DNA of 64,000 bases from an uncultured Roseicyclus sp. (GTDB taxonomy: Bacteria; Pseudomonadota; Alphaproteobacteria; Rhodobacterales; Rhodobacteraceae). Of the stretch, positions 46,237 through 56,309 are shown in pieces (position 1 is the first letter of the stretch; each line of letters starts with the position of its first letter). The notes beneath the pieces were generated by a model. It saw only the letters and a list, made by a program, of their open reading frames with translations, was not told where the DNA came from and made no database searches. The stretch is from contig CAKZPN010000042.1 in assembly GCA_937139335.1 (NCBI GenBank), positions 17,015 through 81,014 of the forward strand. The letters are read 5' to 3'. The translations under genes and the position numbers were made by a program.

Positions 46237-46824
46237 TCAGTGCATCTTGGACGCCATCGAGACGAAGAAGCAGCGGTGTGCGACGCCGCCGATCTTCATG
46301 ACCGGGCCGGCCGGGACCATGTCGATGCCGAGACGCCGACCCAGACGCGGGATCGCGATGGGCAGGAGCCCGATCAGGATCGACGCGCCGAGGTCGCGGG
46401 CAGAGCGGACCATGTGGCCCATCAGCGAAAGCTGGACGGCATGCCGGATCTCGGTCTCGACGCCCTCGGCGACGAAGAGCCGGTTGGCGTCCCAGATGTG
46501 CTCGGCCACCGGAGCGGGGTTGTCGAGCAGGTTGGACGGGATCGAGTCCAGCAGCCCGCGCTGGGCATCGCGCACCATGTAGGAATAGACCCCGCAGCGC
46601 GCGGTGGTGGGCGTGAGCCGGACACCGGCGAGCACCCGGTCGCCGTCATGGACGCAGACCCAGCGGCTTTGCGCGGTGTCGTACTGGTCGAATTCCATGC
46701 CGTCGGCGCTTGGAAGTTCCCAGTTCATCTCCTGGATGAAGGTGCGGTGCCGCGCCTTCAACATGTTCGAGAACAACACCCCGTGCTGGTGAAAGTTCGT
46801 GAAGGACAGAGTCGTCATTTCCAT
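46237..46824 (-). CDS. LuxI-family acyl-homoserine-lactone synthase
   Basis: A 195-aa autoinducer synthase. The N-terminal ARHRTFIQEMNW and EFDQYDT hold the Arg, Phe, Trp and two Asp residues conserved in LuxI, followed by VLAGVRLTPT with the next invariant Arg and WDANRLFV with the last. It should make an N-acyl-homoserine lactone from SAM and acyl-ACP; the acyl chain cannot be told. AGGGGG precedes the ATG at 46824. It lies 83 bp after luxR on the same strand, with a weak dyad in between. Confidence 0.9.
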   Translation of the reverse strand: MEMTTLSFTNFHQHGVLFSNMLKARHRTFIQEMNWELPSADGMEFDQYDTAQSRWVCVHDGDRVLAGVRLTPTTARCGVYSYMVRDAQRGLLDSIPSNLLDNPAPVAEHIWDANRLFVAEGVETEIRHAVQLSLMGHMVRSARDLGASILIGLLPIAIPRLGRRLGIDMVPAGPVMKIGGVAHRCFFVSMASKMH

Positions 46825-46882
46825 TGGCTATACCCCCTAGGTTGGCCGGTTGTGAAAACATACCGCGCCGCGGGGGGCACCC

Positions 46883-46900
46883 CTGATCCTCAGCTGTCAG
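46883..46900. promoter_or_regulatory. Imperfect dyad upstream of luxI
   Basis: An 18-bp segment bounded by CTGA and TCAG, with CAGCTG inside, lies in the 83-bp gap about 60 bp before luxI. It is a weak lux-box-like candidate. Confidence 0.25.
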
Positions 46901-46907
46901 TCCCGTC

Positions 46908-47519
46908 TCAGATCAATCCGTATTCCTTGGCCCGCTGGACGGCTTCCGCCGTGGTCCGGGCCATGAGCTTTTGCCTGGCAGAGGTCAGGCGCGCCTTGAA
47001 GGCGCTTTCGGAAATGCCAAGACGAGCGGCGGCAGCTGCATGGCGGTCCCCATCCGCGATGCATCTCAAAGCATCCGCCTGTGCCCGGGAAAGACGGGCG
47101 GGCGGTTCGGACATGTCGTGCATGCGCTGCACGATCCTGTGGATATGATCCATCTCGTCGTCGGTGAACTCTCTGTCCGCCCGCGACGCACCGGTGATCG
47201 TCCGCGACGACATTGGACCGATAGACGCAATCATTCCGAATACGAGACCGTAACCAGCCGCCTCTGGCAGGATGCCGAACGGATCGGGAAGACCGATCTG
47301 CGACCACCTCCGGGTGCCGGTATGGCTGAGCCCCCAGGCCAGCGTCGGATCACGCAGGCCGTAGAGTTTGGCGGTGTAGACCTCCTGCCACTGGTCAGGG
47401 TAGGTGTTCACCATGATGAGGGGTGATACATAGCGAATATGCAGCCCGACTGCAAAGCCCCCAGGCGCGGCGAGCGACAACTCGTGCAGCATAAGGTCAA
47501 GCACCGGCGCCTTGGACAT
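46908..47519 (-). CDS. LuxR-family quorum-sensing regulator
   Basis: A 203-aa regulator. The autoinducer-binding domain (about residues 1-130) keeps YPDQWQEVYTAKLYGLRDP, which includes the Trp, Tyr and Asp that contact the lactone. The C-terminal HTH (LSRAQADALRCIADG...ARLGISESAFKARLTSARQKL) fits the LuxR family but with Gln in place of the usual Glu. It is probably the receptor for the LuxI product. ATG 47519 has AGGG upstream and gives the family length; the track start is 61 codons longer. Base composition looks lower in GC than in the neighbours. Confidence 0.88.
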   Translation of the reverse strand: MSKAPVLDLMLHELSLAAPGGFAVGLHIRYVSPLIMVNTYPDQWQEVYTAKLYGLRDPTLAWGLSHTGTRRWSQIGLPDPFGILPEAAGYGLVFGMIASIGPMSSRTITGASRADREFTDDEMDHIHRIVQRMHDMSEPPARLSRAQADALRCIADGDRHAAAAARLGISESAFKARLTSARQKLMARTTAEAVQRAKEYGLI

Positions 47520-47550
47520 CAAAACCCTACCCGAAAGGACATGCCCTTTT

Positions 47551-47563
47551 AGACAGGTTGTCT
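47551..47563. promoter_or_regulatory. Inverted repeat between luxR and a divergent small ORF
   Basis: AGACA-GGT-TGTCT is a perfect 5-bp-arm repeat flanked by T-rich and A-rich runs that extend the symmetry. It lies about 35 bp before luxR and 50 bp before the divergent ORF, so it could control both. The regulator is unknown. Confidence 0.45.
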
Positions 47564-47612
47564 GAAAACCGGTCAACCGTATTCTTTTCAAGGATTTGTG
47601 GCGGTGAGACAA

Positions 47613-47804
47613 ATGGACGAAAAGATCGAGCCAGGTCTTTTTGCGCGTCTCATGCAGTTGTCTGCACCCGCGCGCAAGGACCTGCTGGAATATCTGGGGC
47701 AAGGCCCCGTATCGGCGGAATCGCTCCTGAACGGGAGCGATTTCGGGCGGGATTCCGCCCGGCCGGACTGCGCCCGCTCCGACGCGTCCGAACCGCCGCG
47801 CTAG
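47613..47804 (+). CDS. Small ORF divergent from luxR (hypothetical)
   Basis: A possible 63-aa protein (MDEKIEPGLFARLMQ...) with a helical first half and a polar tail. GGTGAG lies before the ATG; a GTG five codons upstream is also open. It ends before a bidirectional hairpin (47821-47849). Nothing is recognised. Its position opposite luxR makes a regulatory role conceivable, but the ORF may not be translated. Confidence 0.35.
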   Translation: MDEKIEPGLFARLMQLSAPARKDLLEYLGQGPVSAESLLNGSDFGRDSARPDCARSDASEPPR

Positions 47805-47820
47805 GCCAGCCCGAAATGCA

Positions 47821-47849
47821 AAACGCCCCCGGCCGGACCGGAGGCGTTT
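47821..47849 (-). terminator. Terminator of the alpha operon (after rplQ)
   Basis: AAACGCC and GGCGTTT flank a CCGG/CCGG inner stem; on the minus strand the hairpin is followed by a T-run. It lies 28 nt past the rplQ stop and could also stop the small ORF on the other strand. Confidence 0.75.
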
Positions 47850-47877
47850 CTAACCGACAGCCCGTGACGGGCGCAGA

Positions 47878-48294
47878 TCACTCGTCGAATTCTTCGGCCT
47901 CGACACGAGCACGGTCGCCCGCGCCCTTGGCGTCGACATCGCGGTCGACAAACTCGATGATTGCCATGGGCGCCATGTCGCCGTAGCGGAAGCCCGCCTT
48001 CAGGACGCGGACGTAGCCGCCCTGACGCTCGGCGTAGCGGGGGCCCAGCACCTCGAAAAGCTTGGCGACATGGGTGTCCTGCTTCAGCTGCGCCGCGGCC
48101 ATGCGGCGGGCGTGCAGGTCGCCACGCTTGGCGAGCGTCACCAGCTTTTCGACCACGCGGCGCAATTCCTTGGCCTTGGGCAGGGTCGTCTTGATCTGTT
48201 CATGTTCGATGAGCGAGCCGGACATGTTGGCAAACATCGCCTTGCGATGTTCGTGGGTCCGGTTCAGGCGGCGGTATCCGCGGGCGTGACGCAT
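47878..48294 (-). CDS. rplQ: 50S ribosomal protein L17
   Basis: A 138-aa protein starting [20 protein letters not shown], the L17 N-terminus, with [23 protein letters not shown]. The C-terminal acidic tail (VEAEEFDE) is usual in alphaproteobacteria. It is the last gene of the alpha operon, 114 nt after rpoA. Confidence 0.98.
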   Translation of the reverse strand: MRHARGYRRLNRTHEHRKAMFANMSGSLIEHEQIKTTLPKAKELRRVVEKLVTLAKRGDLHARRMAAAQLKQDTHVAKLFEVLGPRYAERQGGYVRVLKAGFRYGDMAPMAIIEFVDRDVDAKGAGDRARVEAEEFDE

Positions 48295-48408
48295 GGGTCA
48301 ATCTCCATTCATTTTGCTTTGTCCGGAGGCCCGTGCGTGCAGGCCTCTCACCTATTGGGGCATCATTGCCCGGAAGCGGATCGGAGGCCAACGAAGGCCC
48401 CCGCCCCA

Positions 48409-49425
48409 TCAGAAGTTGTCTTCGTATTTCTTGGCCAGATCCTCGATATTGTCTGGCGGCCAATCCACGATATCCATTCCGAGATGCAGCCCCATGCCCG
48501 AAAGCACTTCCTTGATCTCGTTCAGCGACTTGCGGCCGAAGTTCGGAGTGCGGAGCATTTCCGCCTCGGTCTTCTGGATCAGGTCGCCGATATAGACGAT
48601 ATTGTCGTTCTTCAGGCAATTCGCAGACCGCACCGACAATTCGAGCTCGTCCACCTTCTTGAGCAGAAGCGGGTTGAATTCGAGATCGTCGTCGTCATCC
48701 GCGCGGCCGGCGGCCTCGGGCTCGTCGAAGTTCACGAAGATCGACAGCTGGTCCTGCAGGATGCGCGCGGCATAGGCCACCGCGTCATCGGGCGAGATCG
48801 AGCCGTCGGTTTCCAGCTTCAGCGTCAGCTTGTCGTAGTCGAGCACCTGCCCCTCGCGGGTCGGCTGCACGTCGTAGGACACCTTCTTGACCGGCGAATA
48901 GATCGCGTCGATCGACATCAGGCCGATCGGCGCATCCTCGGGGCGGTTCTTGTCGGCCGAGACATAGCCCTTGCCGGTGTTCACCGTCAGTTCCATGTAG
49001 AGGTCGGCGCCGTCATCGAGGTGGCAGACCACGTGATCCTTGTTGAGGATCTCGATGCCGGCAGATTCAGAGATGTCACCGGCAGTGACGACCTTGGGGC
49101 CCTTGGCGGAGACCGACAGGCGCTTGGGGCCGTCGGCCTCCATGCGGATGGCGACGCCCTTGAGGTTCAGCACGATGTCGGTGACATCCTCGCGGACGCC
49201 CGCGACGCTGGAAAACTCGTGCAGCACACCGTCGATCTGGACCGAGGTGATGGCCGCGCCCTGAAGCGAGCTCATCAGCACCCGGCGCAATGCGTTGCCG
49301 AGCGTCAGGCCAAAGCCCCGCTCCAACGGCTCTGCCACCACCGTGGCCTTTTTCGCAGGGTCGGTACCGGGCTGGACAACCAGCTGGCCCGGTTTGATGA
49401 GTTCCTGCCAATTCTTATGGATCAT
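48409..49425 (-). CDS. rpoA: DNA-directed RNA polymerase subunit alpha
   Basis: A 338-aa protein. The N-terminal dimerisation domain ([21 protein letters not shown]) and the C-terminal domain that binds UP elements and activators ([21 protein letters not shown] and [17 protein letters not shown]) are both complete. It is the alpha-operon member between rpsK and rplQ; the gap before it (115 bp) holds a strong hairpin. Confidence 0.98.
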   Translation of the reverse strand: MIHKNWQELIKPGQLVVQPGTDPAKKATVVAEPLERGFGLTLGNALRRVLMSSLQGAAITSVQIDGVLHEFSSVAGVREDVTDIVLNLKGVAIRMEADGPKRLSVSAKGPKVVTAGDISESAGIEILNKDHVVCHLDDGADLYMELTVNTGKGYVSADKNRPEDAPIGLMSIDAIYSPVKKVSYDVQPTREGQVLDYDKLTLKLETDGSISPDDAVAYAARILQDQLSIFVNFDEPEAAGRADDDDDLEFNPLLLKKVDELELSVRSANCLKNDNIVYIGDLIQKTEAEMLRTPNFGRKSLNEIKEVLSGMGLHLGMDIVDWPPDNIEDLAKKYEDNF

Positions 49426-49491
49426 GCGTCGCCTCCATTCTTGTGCCTTGGCGATCCAGCCTCGGCACGCTCGAGGATCAAAATGACGTCA

Positions 49492-49521
49492 GCGGGCCGC
49501 GCAAAAGCTCGCGCAGCCCGC
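49492..49521 (-). other. Hairpin in the rpsK-rpoA gap
   Basis: GCGGGC(C/A mismatch)GCGC arms pair across AAAAGCTC. It lies 20 nt past the rpsK stop and lacks a T-run, so it is more likely a message-processing or attenuation element than a full terminator. Confidence 0.5.
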
Positions 49522-49540
49522 CGGGGTAAATCGGGTTGCC

Positions 49541-49930
49541 TCAGACGCGGCGGCGCTTGGGCGGACGGCAGCCGTTGTGGGCCATGGGCGTCACGTCGCG
49601 GATCGACGTGATCTGGAAGCCGGCGGCAGCGAGCGCGCGCAGCGCGGATTCGCGGCCGGAGCCGGGGCCCTGCACCTCGACCTCGAGGGTCTTGACGCCA
49701 TGCTCCTGGGCTTTCTTGCCGGCATCCTCTGCGGCCATCTGGGCTGCGAAGGGGGTCGACTTGCGGCTGCCCTTGAAGCCCATCGTGCCCGACGAGGACC
49801 AGGCGATCGCGTTGCCCTGCACGTCGGAGATGAGAATCTTGGTGTTGTTGAACGAGGAGTTCACGTGAGCAACGCCGGCGGCGATGTTCTTGGAAACCTT
49901 GCGCTTGGCGGGACGACGGTCGCGTGCCAT
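49541..49930 (-). CDS. rpsK: 30S ribosomal protein S11
   Basis: A 129-aa protein with the S11 pattern [22 protein letters not shown] and the C-terminal [23 protein letters not shown]. It lies 15 nt after rpsM and upstream of rpoA. Confidence 0.98.
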   Translation of the reverse strand: MARDRRPAKRKVSKNIAAGVAHVNSSFNNTKILISDVQGNAIAWSSSGTMGFKGSRKSTPFAAQMAAEDAGKKAQEHGVKTLEVEVQGPGSGRESALRALAAAGFQITSIRDVTPMAHNGCRPPKRRRV

Positions 49931-49945
49931 TGAACCAGCCCTCCC

Positions 49946-50314
49946 TTATTTCTTCTTGCCGGCAATGGCCTTTGCGGGGCCCTTGCGCGTGCGTGCGTTG
50001 GTGTGGGTCCGCTGGCCACGGACCGGCAGGTTGCGGCGATGGCGCAGGCCGCGGTAGCAGCCAAGGTCCATCAGGCGCTTGATGTTCATCTGCGTCTCGC
50101 GGCGCAGGTCACCCTCGACGGTGACGTTGGCGTCGATATGCTCGCGGATCTGGAGCACTTCGGCGTCGGAGAGTTCGTTCACACGGCGGGCGTGGTCGAT
50201 GCCGACGGCGTCGCAGATCTGCTTGGCCGAAGATTGGCCGATGCCGGTGATGTATGTCAGCGCGATGGGAACGCGCTTGGACGTGGGGATGTTCACCCCT
50301 GCGATACGTGCCAA
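49946..50314 (-). CDS. rpsM: 30S ribosomal protein S13
   Basis: A 122-aa protein starting [22 protein letters not shown] with the lysine-rich C-terminus ([14 protein letters not shown]). It is the first gene of the alpha operon and follows a 229-bp gap that carries its own promoter and a leader hairpin. Confidence 0.98.
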   Translation of the reverse strand: MARIAGVNIPTSKRVPIALTYITGIGQSSAKQICDAVGIDHARRVNELSDAEVLQIREHIDANVTVEGDLRRETQMNIKRLMDLGCYRGLRHRRNLPVRGQRTHTNARTRKGPAKAIAGKKK

Positions 50315-50373
50315 GGTCGTTTGGTCCTTTAGGTTGCGAGCCCGTAATGCCAGGCCCTTTTTTCACAACAGCA

Positions 50374-50401
50374 GGCCCTTGGCCGGGACGGCCGAAGGAC
50401 C
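50374..50401 (-). promoter_or_regulatory. Alpha-operon leader hairpin
   Basis: On the mRNA, GGTCCTTCGGCC pairs with GGCCAAGGGCC with one bulge. It lies about 60 nt before rpsM, downstream of the candidate promoter. It could be a target for ribosomal-protein autoregulation or an attenuator. Confidence 0.45.
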
Positions 50402-50469
50402 CTTCATTTCAAGTCTGGCAGCGAAAGGCATAGGCCGACCGCCGCTCATGATTCCCGGAGGGAAGCCGC

Positions 50470-50498
50470 CGTTTAGGCGCATTTGACCGGAGCGTCAA
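50470..50498 (-). promoter_or_regulatory. Candidate alpha-operon promoter
   Basis: TTGACG is followed after 17 bases by TAAACG on the minus strand. It lies in the adk-rpsM gap about 155 nt before rpsM. An extra TTGACA occurs 23 bp upstream. Confidence 0.5.
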
Positions 50499-50543
50499 GG
50501 GCGCAGCAGCCCTCGTGTCAAGAGAAATCGACGGCGGCCCGGA

Positions 50544-51118
<575 letters not shown>

Positions 51119-51122
<4 letters not shown>

Positions 51123-52489
51123 CGACGCGCCGGCCCCCCGCGCGGCTTGCGCGTGCCGGATTTGCGGCCGCGCAGCTGCGATTTCTCGATCAGGCCCTCG
51201 TACTGGTGGGCCAGAAGATGCGACTGGATCTGCTGCACGGTGTCCATCCCGACCGACACGATGATCAGGATCGAGGTGCCGCCGAAATAAGCCGTGATGG
51301 CGAGGTTCGTGCGCACGATCTCGGGCAAGAGGACCACCAGCGCCAGGTAGGCGGAGCCGAGCACGAGGATGCGGTTCACCACGTATTCGAGATACTCGGA
51401 GGTCTTCTTGCCGGGGCGGATACCGGGGATGAAGCCGTTCTGGTTCTTGAGGTTGTCGGCCACGTCATCGGTCTTGAACGAGACGTTGAGCGTGTAGAAG
51501 TAGGTGAAGAACACGATCATCGAGGCGAAGAACAGCAGGTAGAGCGGCTGGCCGGGACCGAAGTTCGCCAGCACCCAGGACATCACCGGCCCGGCCGACG
51601 CGCCACCCGAGAAGGTGGTGAGCGTGGTCGGCAGCAACAGCAGCGACGACGCGAAGATCGCGGGGATGACGCCCGCCGGGTTCACCTTGACCGGCAGGTG
51701 CGAGGAGCCGCCGTCATAGACCTTCATCCCGACCTGGCGGCGCGGATACTGGATGTGGATCTTGCGCAGGCTGCGTTCCATGAACACGACGAAGAGCAGC
51801 GTCGCGAAGAGCATGGCGATCACGCCAAGCACCGCCGCCGTGGACAGAGAGCCGGAGCGACCGGATTCGAAGAACTGCGCCAGTGCCGCGGGAATTTCCG
51901 CGATGATGCCGACGAAGATGATCAGCGAGATGCCGTTGCCGATGCCGCGCTGGGTGATCTGTTCGCCGAGCCACATCAGGAACATCGTGCCGCCGACCAG
52001 CGTCACGACGCAGGCGGCGCGGAAGAACCAGCCGGGATCGGAAGCGAGGCCGCCGGTTTCCATGCTGACCGCAAGGCCGTAAGCCTGCGCGGTGGCCAGC
52101 AGGACGGTGCCGTAGCGGGTGTACTGGTTGAGCTTCTTGCGGCCCTGCTCACCCTCTTTCTTCAGCTGCTCCAGCGCGGGAACCATCGCCGCCATGAGCT
52201 GGATGATGATCGAGGCCGAGATGTAGGGCATGATGCCGAGGGCGAAGACGCCCATCCGGCTGAGCGCGCCGCCGGTGAACATGTTCAGAACGCCACCGAG
52301 GCCCGCCGCCGCCTGATCGAAGAAGGCGCGAAGTTCGACGCCGTCGATGCCGGGGACCGGGATGTAGGTGCCGATGCGATAGATGATCAACAGGCCAAGG
52401 GTGAACCAGATGCGCTGGCGCAGTTCGGTCGCCTTGCCGAACGCACGCCAACTCATGTTCGCGGCCATTTGCTCCGCTGCTGATGCCAT
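51119..52489 (-). CDS. secY: Protein translocase subunit SecY
   Basis: A 456-aa ten-helix membrane protein with [23 protein letters not shown] in the first helix and MEGGLAS-like plug-region sequences ([11 protein letters not shown]), and the cytoplasmic loop [11 protein letters not shown]. It forms the SecYEG channel. Downstream it overlaps adk; upstream two strong hairpins separate it from rplO. Confidence 0.97.
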
Positions 52490-52510
52490 GCCGCCTCTCT
52501 GATGTGCAAT

Positions 52511-52544
52511 GCGCCGCCGGACCGGTCAAGCGGTCCTGCGGCGC
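52511..52544 (-). other. Strong hairpin before secY
   Basis: GCGCCGC and GCGGCGC enclose GGACCG and CGGTCC with one mismatch, giving about 13 pairs around GTCAAG. It lies 21 nt before the secY start codon. Confidence 0.6.
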
Positions 52545-52594
52545 GGGAATTCCTGTCGGACATGTAAGCCGGGAACGGGCTGCCCGCAAGCGTC

Positions 52595-52612
52595 GGGGGG
52601 CCGTGGCCCCCC
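52595..52612 (-). other. Second hairpin in the rplO-secY gap
   Basis: GGGGGGCC-GT-GGCCCCCC is a perfect palindrome just past the rplO stop, with no T-run on either strand. It is probably a pause or attenuation element. Confidence 0.55.
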
Positions 52613-52620
52613 AGCCCGGA

Positions 52621-53094
52621 TCACTCCGCCGCAGCCGCCTGTGCGACCGTGAGCGTTCCGCCCGCCTTCTCGACCGCCTCGATGGCCGATTTCGACGCAC
52701 CGGTGACGGCGAGCGTCAGCTTCGTGGTAACGTCGCCCTTGGCGAGCACGCGGATGCCGTCGAGCTTGCGGCGCACGAGACCGGACGCGACCAGCGCATC
52801 CTCGGTGATCTCGGCCTTGCCGTCGATCTTGCCGGCTTCGATGAATTTCTGGATCATGCCCAGGTTCACCACGGCGTATTCCTTGCGGTTCGGCTTGGTG
52901 AAGCCGCGCTTGGGCAGACGCTGGTAGAGCGGCATCTGGCCGCCCTCGTAGGCATTGATCGCAACGCCCGAGCGGGATTTCTGACCCTTGATGCCGCGGC
53001 CGGCCATCTTGCCCTTGCCGGAGCCGGGGCCACGACCAACGCGCTTGGCTTTCTTGGCCGCGCCGGGATTGTCCCGCAATTCATGCAGTTTCAT
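52621..53094 (-). CDS. rplO: 50S ribosomal protein L15
   Basis: A 157-aa protein starting [20 protein letters not shown] with the Gly-rich [24 protein letters not shown], the L15 pattern. The Ala-rich C-terminus is typical. It precedes secY. Confidence 0.98.
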   Translation of the reverse strand: MKLHELRDNPGAAKKAKRVGRGPGSGKGKMAGRGIKGQKSRSGVAINAYEGGQMPLYQRLPKRGFTKPNRKEYAVVNLGMIQKFIEAGKIDGKAEITEDALVASGLVRRKLDGIRVLAKGDVTTKLTLAVTGASKSAIEAVEKAGGTLTVAQAAAAE

Positions 53095-53206
53095 GTCGCT
53101 TCTCCTTTTGACCGGATGTGACCCGCATGCGACGCACGGGCCAACCTCGGCATATGTACTGGACCGTGCCAGGCGGCCCCGCGAAGGGTCGCCCGGCCGA
53201 GCGCGT

Positions 53207-53395
53207 TCAGCCGCGCTCTTCCACGATTTCGACCAGATGCGGGATCTTGCGGATCATGCCGCGGACCGAGGGGGTATCCTCCAGCTCGCGGGTTTTCTGC
53301 ATCTTGTTCAGGCCGAGCCCGATCAGCGTTGCGCGCTGGTCGGCCGGGCGGCGGATCGGCGAGCCGATCTGTTTGACGATGATGGTCTTTGCCAT
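53207..53395 (-). CDS. rpmD: 50S ribosomal protein L30
   Basis: A 62-aa protein, [20 protein letters not shown], with the L30 pattern [23 protein letters not shown]. It lies 4 nt after rpsE. Confidence 0.97.
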   Translation of the reverse strand: MAKTIIVKQIGSPIRRPADQRATLIGLGLNKMQKTRELEDTPSVRGMIRKIPHLVEIVEERG

Positions 53396-53399
53396 GATC

Positions 53400-53984
53400 T
53401 CAGGCCTCCTCTGCTACCTGGCTCGACTCGGCCGGGGCGTTTTCGCGCTTGGGCAGGATGTCGGCCACTTTCTTGCCGCGGCGGGCGGCGATCTGGCGGG
53501 GCGAGGTTTCCTTGGTCAACCCGTCGAGGGTGGCGCGGATCATGTTGTAGGGGTTCTGCGACCCGGTCGACTTGGCCACGACATCCTTGATGCCGAGCAT
53601 CTCGAACACGGCGCGCATCGGGCCGCCGGCGATGATGCCGGTACCTTCCGCGGCCGAGCGCATCACCACGCGGCCGGCGCCATGATGGCCTTCCATGTCG
53701 TGGTGCAGGGTGCGGCCTTCGCGCAGCGGCACGCGGATCAGCTGGCGGCGGGCCTGCTCGGTCGCCTTGCGGATCGCCTCGGGCACCTCTTTCGCCTTGC
53801 CCTTGCCGAAGCCGACGCGGCCGCGCTGGTCACCGACCACGACGAGAGCTGCAAAGCCGAAGCGCTTGCCGCCCTTCACGGTCTTGGAGACGCGGTTGAT
53901 CGCAACCAGGCGTTCTGCAAATTCCGGGGTTTCCTCGCGCTCTTCGCGACGACGTCCCCGACCTCTTTGTTCACGTTCTGCCAT
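53400..53984 (-). CDS. rpsE: 30S ribosomal protein S5
   Basis: A 194-aa protein with [26 protein letters not shown] and [15 protein letters not shown], the S5 core. The N-terminal charged tail ([18 protein letters not shown]) is the alphaproteobacterial type. Confidence 0.98.
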   Translation of the reverse strand: MAEREQRGRGRRREEREETPEFAERLVAINRVSKTVKGGKRFGFAALVVVGDQRGRVGFGKGKAKEVPEAIRKATEQARRQLIRVPLREGRTLHHDMEGHHGAGRVVMRSAAEGTGIIAGGPMRAVFEMLGIKDVVAKSTGSQNPYNMIRATLDGLTKETSPRQIAARRGKKVADILPKRENAPAESSQVAEEA

Positions 53985-54039
53985 CTGGCAATTCCTTCAT
54001 TCGGTGACGCCCGCGGGCGCCGGTTGTCTCGATCGCGGT

Positions 54040-54060
54040 GAGAGGCCGCGCGGGCCTCTC
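54040..54060 (-). other. Hairpin in the rplR-rpsE gap
   Basis: GAGAGGCC and GGCCTCTC are perfect 8-bp arms around GCGCG in the 116-bp gap. No T-run follows. Confidence 0.5.
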
Positions 54061-54100
54061 CCAGATCATCGAGGGTGCGCCAGGCGGCCCACCCTTCAGC

Positions 54101-54460
54101 TCAGAACTTCAGGCCGCCCTCGCGCGCGGCGTCGGCCAGGGCCTTCACCTTGCCGTGGAACAGGAAGCCGCCGCGGTCGAAGTAGACTTCTTCCACGCCG
54201 GCCTTCTTGGCCCGCTCGGCAATCGCGGCGCCCACCTTGCCGGCAGCCTCCACGTTGTTCTTGCCGACGACGCCCAGATCCTTCTCGAGCGACGAGGCGG
54301 CGGCCAGAGTGACCCCGCTTGCGTCGTCGATCAGCTGGACGCTGATGTTCTTGTTCGAGCGGTGGACGGACAGGCGGGGACGCCCGTTCGCCATCGCGCG
54401 CAGTTTGTTCCGGTTGCGCTGGCGGCGCTTCTGAAACAGGTCTCTGGTGCTCAGTGCCAT
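54101..54460 (-). CDS. rplR: 50S ribosomal protein L18
   Basis: A 119-aa protein, [21 protein letters not shown], with [20 protein letters not shown] and the C-terminal [23 protein letters not shown]. The start at 54460 is the family start; the 32 extra codons in the track overlap rplF DNA. Confidence 0.98.
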   Translation of the reverse strand: MALSTRDLFQKRRQRNRNKLRAMANGRPRLSVHRSNKNISVQLIDDASGVTLAAASSLEKDLGVVGKNNVEAAGKVGAAIAERAKKAGVEEVYFDRGGFLFHGKVKALADAAREGGLKF

Positions 54461-54471
54461 GTGCGTCGCCC

Positions 54472-55005
54472 TTACTTCTTCTTGCCTTCCTTGCGGAAGA
54501 TATACTCGCCCTTGTAGCGAATGCCTTTGCCCTTGTAGGGCTCGGGCGCACGCCACTCGCGGATGTTGGCGGCCACCTGACCGACGAGTTGCTCGTCGGT
54601 GCCCTCGACCACCACTTCGGTGTTCTTGGGCGTGGTCACGGTGACGCCGGCCGGAACGGCGAAATCGACGTCGTGGCTGTAGCCGAGCGCCAGTTTCAGG
54701 ACATTGCCCTGCGCGTTGGCACGGTAGCCGACGCCCTGGATCTCAAGCTCCTTGCGGAAGCCGTTGGTCACGCCGGTCACCAGGTTCTGAACCATGGTGC
54801 GCGACATGCCCCACTGCTGCCGGGCGCGCTTGGACTTGCCGCGCGGGGTGACCGACACGGATTTGTCGTCGAGCGCCAGCGTGACGTCGTCGGTTGCGGT
54901 GAAGCTGCGGGTGCCTTTCGGCCCCTTCACTTCGATGGTCTGGCCGGAGACGGAGGCAGTGACCCCCGACGGCAGCTCGACCGGTCTTTTTCCAATACGA
55001 GACAT
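54472..55005 (-). CDS. rplF: 50S ribosomal protein L6
   Basis: A 177-aa protein starting [18 protein letters not shown] and ending [23 protein letters not shown], both L6 landmarks. The start at 55005 is chosen over the track's longer frame. Confidence 0.98.
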   Translation of the reverse strand: MSRIGKRPVELPSGVTASVSGQTIEVKGPKGTRSFTATDDVTLALDDKSVSVTPRGKSKRARQQWGMSRTMVQNLVTGVTNGFRKELEIQGVGYRANAQGNVLKLALGYSHDVDFAVPAGVTVTTPKNTEVVVEGTDEQLVGQVAANIREWRAPEPYKGKGIRYKGEYIFRKEGKKK

Positions 55006-55018
55006 TAGCCGTTCCTCC

Positions 55019-55411
55019 TCAGAACACGGTGCAGAGCACTTCGCCGCCGACATTCTGCGCGCGGGCGGTGGCATCGGTCATCACGCCCTTGGACGTGGAG
55101 ACGATGGAAACGCCCAGGCCCTGACGGACCTGCGAGATGTCGCCAACGCCCAGATAGACGCGGCGGCCGGGTTTCGAGACGCGCTTGAGCTCGCGGATGA
55201 CCGGGGTGCCTTCGTAGTATTTCAGGCTGATTTCAAAGGCCGGGTGGCCCTTGACGTCGGTCGCGGGCTCATAACCGCGGATGTAGCCTTCGTCGACCAG
55301 AACATCGAGCACGCGGGCGCGCTGTTTGGAGGCCGGGGTCAGGACCGTGGACTTCCCGCGCATCTGCGAGTTGCGGATGCGGGTCAGCATATCGCCGATA
55401 GGATCATTCAT
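55019..55411 (-). CDS. rpsH: 30S ribosomal protein S8
   Basis: A 130-aa protein, [21 protein letters not shown], with the C-terminal [20 protein letters not shown], the S8 signature. In many bacteria S8 represses the spc operon by binding a leader mimic near rplE. Confidence 0.98.
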   Translation of the reverse strand: MNDPIGDMLTRIRNSQMRGKSTVLTPASKQRARVLDVLVDEGYIRGYEPATDVKGHPAFEISLKYYEGTPVIRELKRVSKPGRRVYLGVGDISQVRQGLGVSIVSTSKGVMTDATARAQNVGGEVLCTVF

Positions 55412-55423
55412 CTTGCGATCTCC

Positions 55424-55729
55424 TCACCAGCTCGACTTGACCATGCCGGGGATCTGGCCGATCGAGGCCAGGTCACGCAGCATGATCCGCGACATTCTCA
55501 GCTTGCGGTAATACGCCTTGGGGCGTCCGGTCAGCTGGCAACGGTTGTGAAGCCGGGTCGGCGAGGAATTGCGCGGCAGCTTCGCCAGTTTGAGGCGGGC
55601 CTTGAAGCGCTCTTCCATCGGCTTCTGTTCGTCGTTTGCGATCTCTTTCAGCGCAGCACGCTTGGCGGCGTATTTCGCCACCAGCTTCTGACGCTTGAGT
55701 TCGCGTTCCACCATGGAAACTTTTGCCAT
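55424..55729 (-). CDS. rpsN: 30S ribosomal protein S14
   Basis: A 101-aa zinc-free S14: [23 protein letters not shown] is the core, with no CxxC zinc pair. Confidence 0.98.
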   Translation of the reverse strand: MAKVSMVERELKRQKLVAKYAAKRAALKEIANDEQKPMEERFKARLKLAKLPRNSSPTRLHNRCQLTGRPKAYYRKLRMSRIMLRDLASIGQIPGMVKSSW

Positions 55730-55748
55730 GTGTCTGTTCCCTCTCGCG

Positions 55749-56309
55749 TCAGGCGTTGAACGGCATGTTGAAGTGCTTGAGCAGCGATTTCGCCTCGGCG
55801 TCGGATGCCGAATTGGTGACGATGATCACGTCGATGCCCCAGACCTCGTCGACCTTGTCAAAGTTGATCTCGGGGAACACGATGTGTTCCTTGATCCCCA
55901 TCGCAAAGTTGCCGCGGCCGTCGAAAGCCGGCTTCACACCCCGGAAGTCGCGGATGCGAGGCATCGCGACGGTGATCAGACGGTCGAGAAAGTCGTACAT
56001 CCGGTCGCCGCGCAGCGTGACCTTGGCACCCAGCGTCATGCCTTCGCGAACGCGGAAGCCGGCGATGGATTTCTTGGCGATCGTCGCCACGGCCTGCTGG
56101 CCGGCGATGGTCGACAGGTCGTCGACGGCGGATTTCGCCTTCTTCGAGTCGCGCACCGATTCAGCACCACAGCCGATGTTCAGCACGATCTTCTCGAGCC
56201 GAGGGATCTGCATGTCGTTCTTGTAGCCGAACTCTTCCTTCAGCGCGGGCTTGATCGTCTCGCGGTAGATGGATTTGAGGCGCGGGGAGTAGGTTGCGGT
56301 ATCAAGCAT
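55749..56309 (-). CDS. rplE: 50S ribosomal protein L5
   Basis: A 186-aa protein with [40 protein letters not shown] and the C-terminal [20 protein letters not shown]. It overlaps rplX by 8 nt. Confidence 0.98.
   Translation of the reverse strand: MLDTATYSPRLKSIYRETIKPALKEEFGYKNDMQIPRLEKIVLNIGCGAESVRDSKKAKSAVDDLSTIAGQQAVATIAKKSIAGFRVREGMTLGAKVTLRGDRMYDFLDRLITVAMPRIRDFRGVKPAFDGRGNFAMGIKEHIVFPEINFDKVDEVWGIDVIIVTNSASDAEAKSLLKHFNMPFNA

Noticed and set aside
54096-54551. Second ORF over rplR
   Set aside because: It is an out-of-frame shadow; the frame giving L18 is clear.
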